Source: Streptomyces blattellae (GTDB lineage Bacteria; Actinomycetota; Actinomycetes; Streptomycetales; Streptomycetaceae). From it: DNA of 47,506 nt. The notes below the pieces were generated by a model, which saw nothing but the letters and a program-made list of their open reading frames with translations, was not told where the DNA came from and did no database searches. The position numbers were made by a program, and so were the translations under genes. The DNA lies in assembly GCF_009709555.1 (NCBI RefSeq), contig NZ_WJBG01000240.1:1-47506 (forward strand), read 5' to 3'. This document shows, piece after piece, positions 33,487-42,129 of the stretch (position 1 is the stretch's first letter; each line of letters begins with the position of its first letter).

Positions 33487-35061
33487 TCAGGTGCTCCGGC
33501 CGCCCTGGTCGTCCGCATCCGCGAGCCGGGCAGAGAGCTGGACATCGACCTCGCGCCGTACGGACTCGACCTGCACGGCGAGTTCGCCCGGCAGGCCCGC
33601 GGCCGTACGTCCCGTGGCATCGACGGCGGCGACGGCGGCGTCCAGCTCACCGAAGGCGAGGCGGCATTCGGCCAGCCGCAGCCGCACGACCGCGCGCTCC
33701 GCCCGCTCGGCCGGACCTTCGCCGTGCAGGAGAGTGCTGTCGATGCCCTGGTAGAGACGGGCCGCGGAGCCGAAGTCCCCGGCCAGCCGGAGCCCGTCCG
33801 CCGCTCCCCGCCATACGCGGCGCACCAGCGGGCGGCGCGCTCCCCACTCCGCGCGCACCCGCTCCGCCAGTTCGCGCAGACGGCCGACCGCGTCCCCCGG
33901 TTCACCGGCGGCGATCTCCGACTCGGCCCGTGTGCAGAGGAGTTCCACCGCGCGGGCGTCCAGCCACTCCTCCTCGCCCGCCACCGGGGACGCGACCGGC
34001 GGCGCGGCGGGAGCGCGGTGGGGGCGCGGAGCCCGGTCCCCGGGCCGGCGCAGCGGGGCCGTGGGGTCGGGGCGGGTGCGCGGCCGGGGTTCGGGGTCGC
34101 CAGGCTGGGGGCCGAGCGGGGCGAGGACCGCCAGGACCTCGTCGACGGGCGGACGCTGTCCGGGCTGCTTGGCGAGCATGCGGATCACCAGGTCGTCGAT
34201 CGCCTCGGGGATGCCCGCGGCGTACACACTCGGCGGCAGGGGATCCTCGTAGAGATGTCTCTCGGTCAGACCGGATTCCGCGCCGAGCGGGAACGGCGGG
34301 CGTCCGGTGAGCAGTTCGTAGAAGACACAGCCGAAGCAGTACACGTCCGTACGCGCGGTCGGCTCGCGCTCCAGGAGCTGTTCGGGTGCCAGGTAGCCGC
34401 GGGTGCCCAGCGTGGAACCGTGCGCGGTGTACCGGGTGGCGTCGGCCCGCAGCGGCTTGGCGATACCGAAGTCGATGAGGACGACCGCCCCTTCGTCGTC
34501 GATCATGATGTTGGGAGGCTTCAGGTCCCGGTGCACGACGGGCAACGTGTGTGCGCAGGCGAGTGCGCCCGCCATCTGTACGGCGACGGCGATCGCCGAC
34601 ATGAGCGGCAGCGGCGTGTGCTCGTCGAGGAAGGTCCGCAGACTCACCCCGGTCACCAGGCGCATGGCGATGTACGGCACACCCCGGTGCGATCCGCTGC
34701 CGTACAGCTCCGTGATGCCCGGGTGGTCGAGCGTGCCCAGCAGGGTGGCCTCGCGCCGGAACCGGGCGTTTCTGACAGCGAGTTCGGCCGCCCGCTCCTC
34801 CGGGTCCAGGGCGTACAGGGCCTCGGAGTCGTGGCGCAGGAACTTCACCGCGACCTCGCGCCCCGCGGCAACCTCGTGATTCTCGGGAGCCTCGTGGCCC
34901 GGGAAGACCTCGCGGGCACGCCAGACGTGGGCCATCCCGCCCTTGCCGAGCGACTCCGTCAACTCGTAGCGTCCGTCGATCAGATCGCCCGTGCCGGGCT
35001 TGTACATCTCCGCGTACGAATCCGCGTCCACGCCGCGCAGCTCCTTCGCCTCCCGCACCAT
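33487..35061 (-). CDS. Soluble Ser/Thr protein kinase with helical-repeat C-terminus, divergent from the pPIWI-RE cassette
   Basis: A 524-residue Hanks-type kinase. The domain (about 28-305) shows LGKGGMAHVW, AVKFLRH, VVHRDLKPPNIM, DFGIAKPL, GTRGYLAPEQ and DVYCFGCVFYELLTG, all complete. An Arg/Pro-rich linker (about 315-355) leads to an Ala/Arg-rich helical region resembling TPR repeats (about 360-510). No membrane segment or PASTA repeat is present. The same linker-plus-TPR layout occurs in many Streptomyces kinases, so a general regulatory role is the conservative view. It shares a 166-bp upstream region with the nuclease operon and converges on the methylase (45-bp gap). Confidence 0.9.
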   Translation of the reverse strand: MVREAKELRGVDADSYAEMYKPGTGDLIDGRYELTESLGKGGMAHVWRAREVFPGHEAPENHEVAAGREVAVKFLRHDSEALYALDPEERAAELAVRNARFRREATLLGTLDHPGITELYGSGSHRGVPYIAMRLVTGVSLRTFLDEHTPLPLMSAIAVAVQMAGALACAHTLPVVHRDLKPPNIMIDDEGAVVLIDFGIAKPLRADATRYTAHGSTLGTRGYLAPEQLLEREPTARTDVYCFGCVFYELLTGRPPFPLGAESGLTERHLYEDPLPPSVYAAGIPEAIDDLVIRMLAKQPGQRPPVDEVLAVLAPLGPQPGDPEPRPRTRPDPTAPLRRPGDRAPRPHRAPAAPPVASPVAGEEEWLDARAVELLCTRAESEIAAGEPGDAVGRLRELAERVRAEWGARRPLVRRVWRGAADGLRLAGDFGSAARLYQGIDSTLLHGEGPAERAERAVVRLRLAECRLAFGELDAAVAAVDATGRTAAGLPGELAVQVESVRREVDVQLSARLADADDQGGRST

Positions 35062-35107
35062 TCAGCGCACCAGAGTAGCGTGAAGTGACGCTCCTGCGAG
35101 ATGTTCA

Positions 35108-35138
35108 TGGACTCAGTTCACAGATGTATGCCATGCTG
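35108..35138 (+). promoter_or_regulatory. Shared defence-operon element, copy B
   Basis: TGGACTCAGTTCACA (35108-35122) opens a stretch (35110-35138) matching copy A (11673-11701) at about 21 of 29 positions. It ends 90 nt before the ATG of the Cas4-like gene, nearly the same distance as copy A, and in both places a kinase gene diverges to the left. Confidence 0.5.
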
Positions 35139-35227
35139 GTTTTGTGTCCGGGACTTCGTGCGGCGGTGTGCGAAGCCCGACGGTCCTGGACGCCCTCCTG
35201 CCCATGCCGCCCTCCACGGGGGTCACC

Positions 35228-37024
35228 ATGCAGAATCCACCGGGCGTCACCGGAGACGACTGGCTGATCAGGGCGAGTCCCCGGATGGCCCGGCCCGCCG
35301 GCGCGGCCTGTCCCACGCACCGCCGCATTGCGATGCGGCCCCAGCTCGTGGCCGAACCGGCCGTGCCGTTCCTGTCCACGCCGTACGAGGAGTTCTGGTT
35401 CGTTCCGCTCTTCACGGCGCTCGACCTCGTGGAGCACCAGGGCTGGTCCGCCGAGCGGGTGCGTACAGAACTGCGCGGCACCCGCGGGCCGTTCCGTGGC
35501 CGGGGCGTGCCGGTCCACCCCGTCCACCTCGCGTGGACCGCCCACGCCCTGGAGCGGTACATCGCGGCCCGCGCCCGGGAGCAGGCCGCCGCCGAGGAGT
35601 CGGGCCTGCCGCCGACCGCGGCGGTCAAACTCTCGTGGACGTGGCGCACCCGCCGCACGGACGCCCCCGATCCGCGCGGTGCCCGGCAGTACGAGCACAC
35701 CCTGTGGGGCCGCATGTACGCCTCCGCCGACGGGACGGTGCGCGATCTGTGGCTGCCCTCACTGGGCCGGGCCAAGAGCAGCCGCCCCGAGGCCGAACTC
35801 GGTGCCGTGGCGCAGGTGATGGCGTACGGGGCACCCACGCCCCGACGCAGGGCGCGTGACGAACCTCCGGCCGAGGCCACCGACACCACCCGCTCACCTG
35901 CCCTGGTGCGTGTCTTCGACGTGGGATGCGCCGACGGCTCGGTGGAACCGCTGCTGGGCGTGGCACCACGGTTCGGCGAGGGTCCCGGCGAGGCGAGGAA
36001 GCGGTTCGAGGGCGACACGGTGCCCGCGTTCCTCGCCGCCACGACCGCGACCGGCACCCGCCCCGGCGAGAGCTGCGTCGACTGCAAGGCCGTCGCCGGC
36101 TGTACGGACCTGAGGCGCACCCCGGGTCTGTGGGGCGGGCGGCCCCCGTCCTTCGCACGCAAGCGCCGCTCTGTTTCCGCCTGGGACCTGAGGCTGTACG
36201 CCGAATGCCCCGCCCAGTACTACCTGGTACGGCGCCTGCATCTCAACGATCTGTCCACCGAGAACGAGGGAGCGCGGCGCGGCAGGGTCGTCGACTCCTG
36301 GCTGGACGCGCGACACGGCGAACGGCCGGTGCGCGGCTGCCGGGACAGCGCGTCCCCCGACCCGGCCGCGCTGCGGTCTGAGACCGGTCTGGACGACGCG
36401 TCCGCGCGTGAGGCCGCCGGAATGCTGGCCGAGCACCGGCTGCTGTGCCCGCTCAACGGACTCGACGCCGACGAGCGCGTACTCGTACAGCATCGGGTCA
36501 CGGCCTACGTGCCGGAGCTCGACGTCGTCGTCCTCGCCGTACCCGATCTGGTGTACTCCCATCGCGGCCGGTGGATCTGGCGCGAGACGAAGACGTCCGC
36601 CCGCCCGTTGTGGGATCGGGAGCCGCTGCTGCGCACGTACCCGCAACTGGCCCTCGGCGTCCTGTTGTTCCACGCGGGGGCGCTGGGCGACGACCCGCGC
36701 CGCTCCTGGGTCGAACTGGAGCATCTGCGCGAGGGCCACGGAGAGAGCAGGCTCGAGCGCGTCGACCCCGGCCGCGCCGAGATCGTCGACGAGGCCCGGG
36801 ACGTTATTGCCGGCCTCGCCCAGCCGCTTCTGGACGACACCACGTACGAACCGAGGACCGGACGTCACTGCCACGGCTGCCAGGCGCGGACCTGGTGTCG
36901 GCCCGGCACCGCCTACGTCACCGACCATCCGCTGCCGCGCGGCGCCGACGTGCCTTCGCAGGCCGACGCTCCGAAGGCGAGCGTCCCACCGCAGTCGCGA
37001 GGAGGTGTTCCGGTCCATGACTGA
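35228..37024 (+). CDS. Cas4/AddB-like PD-(D/E)XK nuclease with Fe-S cluster, first gene of the pPIWI-RE cassette
   Basis: About 598 residues. The conserved RecB/Cas4 entry motif SAWDLRLYAECPAQYYL lies at about 317-333. Active-site strands follow: VPDLVYSHRGRWIWRETKTS (Asp about 439, then E-T-K about 453). The C-terminal CHGCQARTWC (about 548-557), with the Cys of AECP (about 326), gives the four-Cys pattern of Cas4/AddB iron-sulphur nucleases. A second, look-alike CVDCKAVAGC sits at about 282-291. The N-terminal 260 residues are unfamiliar. Cas4 and AddB act on DNA ends, often on single strands. The last 8 bp overlap the REase start, so it belongs to the cassette. ATG 35228 follows a GGGGG run. 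Confidence 0.82.
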   Translation: MQNPPGVTGDDWLIRASPRMARPAGAACPTHRRIAMRPQLVAEPAVPFLSTPYEEFWFVPLFTALDLVEHQGWSAERVRTELRGTRGPFRGRGVPVHPVHLAWTAHALERYIAARAREQAAAEESGLPPTAAVKLSWTWRTRRTDAPDPRGARQYEHTLWGRMYASADGTVRDLWLPSLGRAKSSRPEAELGAVAQVMAYGAPTPRRRARDEPPAEATDTTRSPALVRVFDVGCADGSVEPLLGVAPRFGEGPGEARKRFEGDTVPAFLAATTATGTRPGESCVDCKAVAGCTDLRRTPGLWGGRPPSFARKRRSVSAWDLRLYAECPAQYYLVRRLHLNDLSTENEGARRGRVVDSWLDARHGERPVRGCRDSASPDPAALRSETGLDDASAREAAGMLAEHRLLCPLNGLDADERVLVQHRVTAYVPELDVVVLAVPDLVYSHRGRWIWRETKTSARPLWDREPLLRTYPQLALGVLLFHAGALGDDPRRSWVELEHLREGHGESRLERVDPGRAEIVDEARDVIAGLAQPLLDDTTYEPRTGRHCHGCQARTWCRPGTAYVTDHPLPRGADVPSQADAPKASVPPQSRGGVPVHD

Positions 37025-38285
37025 CCAACAGCTCACACCGGACTGGCTGTTCAACCCGGACGTCGTCCTGCTCCGGGACGTGGCCACCGCCGTCCTGCAT
37101 CTGGCCGCCGTCGACGACCTCGACGCCTTCACCCTGCCCTACCCGTCCAGCGCGCAGCGCGCCCTGGACGCCCTGGTCCTCCAGTGCCTGCGCAACGAGG
37201 CCAAGCCCCCGACCGGTGTCCCCGAGATGATGCGCTGGGCCCGTGCCCGGCCGCTCGGTAACTGGCCCCTCGACCAGCTGCCCCCCGACCTGTTCGACAC
37301 CGCGGACCGGCTGATCGACGAGGACTCGGGGGAACCCGCACAGCTCTGCCACGAACTCGCCGTCCGCGGATACGGCGACAGCACCGGACGCCAGTACGAC
37401 CGCATGGTCATCCACGAAGCCCTGCGGGCTTGCCGCGCCATGTCCTCGCCCGAGTCGTACACGGCCTTCCGTCGCCTCCTGGTCACCCGGCCGGTCCTCA
37501 CCGAGGAGGAATGGGCCGAGGTCAGCTGCGACCTCTTCCTCGACCCGGTCCGGTTCCTCGTCGAGGAGATCTACGCCCCCGTCCCCGCCGGGTTCCGGCG
37601 GGACGGCTCCTATCTGTGCTGCCGCCGCTGCCTGACCCTGCTGCATCCGGTCTCCGACACCGAGTGGTGGTGCGAGCGGGACCAGTGCCGGCACCGGGGT
37701 CCCGCGCCGCACGGCCGGGAACTCGTGGCGGCGCTGGTGGGAGAGGTCCGCCAACTGCGCAAACCGCTGCGATTGTCCGTCACCGGGCCGGGACAGGCGG
37801 AGACCTCCCTGGAGGGCGAGCTGCGGGCGCTGGGGCTCACTGTCGAGATGTGGCCCAACTTCGACTCGTACGACGTGCGCGTCACGTTCCCCGACGGCCA
37901 CGTGTGGGCCGTGGACGTCAAGGACTGGGCGCATCCCGCCTTCCTCGGCCGCAGCGCGACCGCGGTGCGCGCCGAACCTCCCTACGACGAGGCTTGTTGG
38001 GTCGTCCCGGAATTCAGGGTCCGCGCACGCCACGACTACCTCGACAGTTACGCCAGGGAGCGGGGCGCTCAGGCGGGCGGACTGCGGCTGCTGACGGACA
38101 GGCAGCTGGTGCGGGCCGCACGGCTGCGTCTGGCAGGTGACCGCGGGCCGGACGCCTTCATCGGCCCGCTTCGTACCGGAGCGGGCGGACCGTCGGGCCC
38201 CGGCCGGCGAGCCACCGGGAACCGTCCCGCGGACAACACGACACCGGCCGAGGGCGCCGGGCAGGACGGAGTGGGCGATGCGTGA
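37017..38285 (+). CDS. pPIWI-RE-associated restriction endonuclease-fold protein
   Basis: A 422-residue protein. An alpha-helical N-terminal domain is followed by a zinc ribbon (CCRRC at about 201, then WWCERDQC at about 218-225). The nuclease core shows Glu in SLEGELRALGL (about 264-268), Asp in FDSYDVRV (about 284) and AVDVKDWAHP (Asp and Lys about 301-303), a complete E-D-DxK set. This matches the REase partner of the three-gene pPIWI-RE island described by comparative genomics. AGGAGG lies 10 nt upstream of ATG 37017. It overlaps both neighbours by 8 bp (ATGACTGA and ATGCGTGA). Expected to cut DNA once the PIWI-RE protein has found its target. Confidence 0.83.
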   Translation: MTDQQLTPDWLFNPDVVLLRDVATAVLHLAAVDDLDAFTLPYPSSAQRALDALVLQCLRNEAKPPTGVPEMMRWARARPLGNWPLDQLPPDLFDTADRLIDEDSGEPAQLCHELAVRGYGDSTGRQYDRMVIHEALRACRAMSSPESYTAFRRLLVTRPVLTEEEWAEVSCDLFLDPVRFLVEEIYAPVPAGFRRDGSYLCCRRCLTLLHPVSDTEWWCERDQCRHRGPAPHGRELVAALVGEVRQLRKPLRLSVTGPGQAETSLEGELRALGLTVEMWPNFDSYDVRVTFPDGHVWAVDVKDWAHPAFLGRSATAVRAEPPYDEACWVVPEFRVRARHDYLDSYARERGAQAGGLRLLTDRQLVRAARLRLAGDRGPDAFIGPLRTGAGGPSGPGRRATGNRPADNTTPAEGAGQDGVGDA

Positions 38286-41200
38286 CCGCAGCAGCTGGTA
38301 CCAACCGGTCGTGGCCGCGTTGGGACCCTGGCCCGAAGAACACGCCAGGACCCGGCCCGCCCTGCTGTGCCAAGTCGAACTCGCCCTGCGGCTGATGGAG
38401 ACCGTGGCGCCCGGCCATGCCGCCGACGGGGCGTGGACGCTCCTGGGCGGCTACGGCCTGGCCTTCGCGCGCGCCGCGAAGCTGTCCGTCGGCGAGGCGG
38501 AACAGGTCGCGCTCACCGCGGCCCGGCACCTGCTCTGGCCGATGCGCCGCGCCCGGATGTGGCACCAGTCCCTGGACGCGTACCTGCGACTGCCGGAGAG
38601 ACTGCGCGCGTACCGTGTCCCGGCGGAGGGGGAACCGGCGTACCGGCTCCCCCTCGTGGTCGCCGCCGACCGCTTCGCCACGTACGACGAAGCGCTCGCG
38701 CACCTGCCCGGCTTCGCCGTCAAGCCGCTGGAGCAGGTGGGGGAGGGCGAGCACCGCTTCATGGACCGTCGCCACCGGCGCACTTCCGTCACCATCCCGG
38801 CCGACCTGCTACGAGACCCCCTCCCGGGCCACCCCCTCACCACCGAACGCCCCGCCACCGCGGGCCCGCTGGACGTACCGATCGACGAACTCGCCGACGT
38901 GGCGCGCTGGATGGACGAGGAGGAGCGGCGGCTCGGCCGAAAGGCGGGCAACTGGGCCCAGCGCCTCCACGACCTCGACCTCGACACCCGCACCCCGGAC
39001 GGGACCGCCTTCGCGCCGGCGTCCGCGCTGCCGCTCGACCGGCTCACCCACCTCGTCGGCATGGTCGGCGCAGGCAAGTCGACCCTGATGACCCTGCTCG
39101 CAGTCTGGGCACACCACAACGACCTGCGCATCACACTCGTCGTCGGTGACGTGGCCGAGCAGCTCAGCCTGACCGAACTCTTCCGCGGTCTCGGCCTGAA
39201 GGCCGCCTTGATCCAGGGCGGCACCACACGGCCTCAGCACACCCAGCGGCTGCACCGCAGGCTCGCCGCGCGCGGAGCGCACTCACTCCTCGCCCACACC
39301 GACGCGGCCTTCAGACACCTCAGCACCGCCTGCCCGCTGGACGCGCTGCGCGCCCTCGACACATCGGAGCCGCTGCGCTACAACGACGCACCATGCGGCG
39401 GCCTGCACCCCGTACGGCGAGCCACCGACTCCGGCGACGCTCCCCAGGAGTCGGCGGCCGAACACGCCGTACGCGAACTCGAACGCGCCCGTGGCGCCGC
39501 CGGGAGGCAGCCTCCCGAGGACGACAGTGACGAAGAGGAGGAGTGGGGCACCCCGCACGCCTGTCCGCTGTGGAGTGCCTGCCCTCGCCACTCCGCCGCG
39601 CGTGACCTCGTGGACGCGCTGATCTGGGTGGCGAACCCCGCCAGCCTTGTGCAGACGGCCGTACCGCGCCAGCTCAACGCCGAACGTCTGCGCTACCTGG
39701 AACTGGCCTGCCTTCGCAGCGACATTCTGGTCGTCGACGAGGCCGACCGCGTCCAGATGCAGCTGGACCAGATGTTCGCGCCGTCGGCCACTCTCGTCAC
39801 CACCGGTGTCTCCGAATCCTGGCTCGACCAGTTGCAGACCCATGAGATCGCCGAACTCGCCCGGCAGGGACGGCTCCAGCTCTCAGACCAGGACGTGGAA
39901 CGGTGGTCCGCCGCCCTGGACATCGTCGGCTCCGCGGCGGACCGGCTGTACGCCATGCTCATCGACGACGAAGGGCTGCGGAACTGGGCGCAGATCGACT
40001 ACTTCAGTGCATGGACCCTCCAGGAGAAGCTGCTCAACGCCTGGTATCCGCTGACGCCCGGCCGGTCCGTCCGGCGCCCCGACGGCACGGAGGCAGGTGA
40101 CGTTGAGGACGAGAACGCGCTGTACGAAGACGAGGACGACAGCGGCGGCGAGGATCAGCCGGGAGGGCGCGGGGTCCCCGAGCCGCAAGTGCCCTGGGCG
40201 CACCGCCGTAGCGAGATCACCGCGTTCTTCGACACCTTCCGAGACGATCCGCTCGGTGGGCGGGGCCCCTATCTGACGCCCGCAGACGAGCTCACCGCCC
40301 TCGCCCACGACGTCCTGCACACCCTCGACGAGAAACGGACACGCAGCCGGGTCCGCGCGCTCCTCGACTCCTTCCTCGTCGGAGCACCGGGTCCTCAGCA
40401 GCGCCCGCCGTCCGCCGCCCGCCAGGGCAAGGAGCCGGCGCGCGAGGAGGTGCCTCTCACCGAGGAGTGGCGTGAACTGAACGCGCGGCGACTGGAGTTC
40501 ACCCTCGTGCTCGCCGCGTTGCACCAGCGCCTAGACCGGGTGACGTTCCTGTGGCCTCAGGTGGAGGCAGCGCTGCGGCTCGATGCGGCGAGCCACGAAC
40601 TGACCCGCCGACCCCCTCTCGACTATGCGCCGCTCCTGCCCGAGGCGCCCATGGGCAACGTCCTCGGTTTTCAGTACCTGATCGACGAACGGGCCGCCGC
40701 CCGCGACAGGGACGGCCGTCGCACCGGAACCCTGCGCTTCTTCCGCTGTGCGGGCGTGGGCCGAGAACTGCTTCTCGGCCTTCCCCAGCTCGGCGCCGAT
40801 CCCGCCCGGGAGGAGGCCGGCCCGCACGTTCTGCTGATGTCGGGCACCAGCTGGGCCGGCACGTCCACCCGCGCCCATGTCCTCGCCCCCGTCCGGGCGG
40901 TCCTCAAACCGCAGAGCAGGGCGCTGCGGTCCATCCGGGACACCGTGTTCCGCACCGAGTTCGTCCACGATGCGGCCGGACAGCCGATCCGTCTCTCCGG
41001 ACAGGACCTGGACAAACGCGAGGACGTCCTGCGTCTGATGATCGACCGACTGGCCCGTCCCCGCAGGGACGGAACCACCTCCCCGCTGCAGAGCGAACTC
41101 GCCCAGATCCCCGACCAGCGCCGCAGGCGCGCCCTCCTCCTGGTCGGCAGCTACGCGGAGGCAGGAGTGGCCGCCGCGGCCCTGGACGAGATCCCGCGCT

Positions 41201-42048
41201 GGCGCGGGCGGGTACGTGTCCTGGCCGCCGACGACGCGGAACTGGAAGCGGCGGTCGACGGCGCGGCACCGGCGGGGAGCCGGACACGGAGCACGGGGGC
41301 GGTACGGCGTGGAGACCTCGCCTCCTTCGCCGAGGACCCGGACGCCGAACTGCTCGTCGCCCCCCTGCTCGCCGTCGAGCGAGGGCACAACATTCTCACC
41401 ACCCCCCAGCGTCCCGGCGAGGAGAGAGTGGCGGCGTTCGGGACGGTGTTCTTCCTGGTCCGCCCCCACCCTCGCCCCGATGACCTGTCCCTGGCGGTGT
41501 TCGCCATCAACGACTGGGCGAGCCGATTCGTACGCGGTCAACTGACCAGCCCGGAGGGAACGTTCGGTGAGCTGGTGACAGAGGCAGACGGTCTCGACGC
41601 GGCGGGCGGCACCTTCCGGACCGTCGCCCGCCGTGTCTGGCGGCACGTACTGTCCCGCCCCTACATCTACTCCGCGCTTCCCGACGACGAGAAGGAGTCC
41701 TTTGTCTGGGACCAGCTCGTCACCATCTGGCAGGTCATCGGCCGCCTAGTCCGCGGTGGTGTGCCCGCCCGCGTCGTGTTCGTCGACGCCGCCTTCGCAC
41801 CACGGCTGGCGGCGGCACAGGCACCCGTCGCTGACAGGAGCGGGCGGTCCCGCACCAGCGACCCGGGACTCCTGGTACGCCTTCGGGACGTCCTCGCCCC
41901 GTACTTCACCGACACCGGCACTGAGAACACCACCGGCGGCACCGATCCCGACCCGGCCGACACCGAACTCGTCAAGCTGCTCTATCGGCCGTTGTACGAG
42001 GCGCTGTGCGGTCTGGATTCTGTGCCCGAGCCGCGCGGCTCCGGCTGA
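38278..42048 (+). CDS. DinG/XPD-type Fe-S helicase of the pPIWI-RE cassette
   Basis: A 1256-residue protein. The first 230 residues are helical and match the position of the pPIWI-RE-associated Z domain. Walker A is HLVGMVGAGKSTLMTL (about 258-272). Four Cys between Walker A and B (TACPLD, APCGG, HACPLWSAC; about 352-434) fit a DinG/XPD 4Fe-4S cluster. Motif II is ILVVDEADR (about 485-491), and the C-terminal motif VI region is WQVIGRLVRGG (about 1150). An acidic Glu/Asp patch precedes the Cys pair. Likely role: unwinding of DNA or RNA-DNA hybrids, 5' to 3', for the PIWI-RE protein. It overlaps the REase stop by 8 bp and precedes the PIWI gene by 81 bp. Confidence 0.84.
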   Translation: MRDRSSWYQPVVAALGPWPEEHARTRPALLCQVELALRLMETVAPGHAADGAWTLLGGYGLAFARAAKLSVGEAEQVALTAARHLLWPMRRARMWHQSLDAYLRLPERLRAYRVPAEGEPAYRLPLVVAADRFATYDEALAHLPGFAVKPLEQVGEGEHRFMDRRHRRTSVTIPADLLRDPLPGHPLTTERPATAGPLDVPIDELADVARWMDEEERRLGRKAGNWAQRLHDLDLDTRTPDGTAFAPASALPLDRLTHLVGMVGAGKSTLMTLLAVWAHHNDLRITLVVGDVAEQLSLTELFRGLGLKAALIQGGTTRPQHTQRLHRRLAARGAHSLLAHTDAAFRHLSTACPLDALRALDTSEPLRYNDAPCGGLHPVRRATDSGDAPQESAAEHAVRELERARGAAGRQPPEDDSDEEEEWGTPHACPLWSACPRHSAARDLVDALIWVANPASLVQTAVPRQLNAERLRYLELACLRSDILVVDEADRVQMQLDQMFAPSATLVTTGVSESWLDQLQTHEIAELARQGRLQLSDQDVERWSAALDIVGSAADRLYAMLIDDEGLRNWAQIDYFSAWTLQEKLLNAWYPLTPGRSVRRPDGTEAGDVEDENALYEDEDDSGGEDQPGGRGVPEPQVPWAHRRSEITAFFDTFRDDPLGGRGPYLTPADELTALAHDVLHTLDEKRTRSRVRALLDSFLVGAPGPQQRPPSAARQGKEPAREEVPLTEEWRELNARRLEFTLVLAALHQRLDRVTFLWPQVEAALRLDAASHELTRRPPLDYAPLLPEAPMGNVLGFQYLIDERAAARDRDGRRTGTLRFFRCAGVGRELLLGLPQLGADPAREEAGPHVLLMSGTSWAGTSTRAHVLAPVRAVLKPQSRALRSIRDTVFRTEFVHDAAGQPIRLSGQDLDKREDVLRLMIDRLARPRRDGTTSPLQSELAQIPDQRRRRALLLVGSYAEAGVAAAALDEIPRWRGRVRVLAADDAELEAAVDGAAPAGSRTRSTGAVRRGDLASFAEDPDAELLVAPLLAVERGHNILTTPQRPGEERVAAFGTVFFLVRPHPRPDDLSLAVFAINDWASRFVRGQLTSPEGTFGELVTEADGLDAAGGTFRTVARRVWRHVLSRPYIYSALPDDEKESFVWDQLVTIWQVIGRLVRGGVPARVVFVDAAFAPRLAAAQAPVADRSGRSRTSDPGLLVRLRDVLAPYFTDTGTENTTGGTDPDPADTELVKLLYRPLYEALCGLDSVPEPRGSG

Positions 42049-42129
42049 CACACCGAGACCCGCCACTTCCAAGGCCGTCGAAGACGCGGCACGCGACCGA
42101 CCACGTACGACATCGCAGGGAGAACGGAC

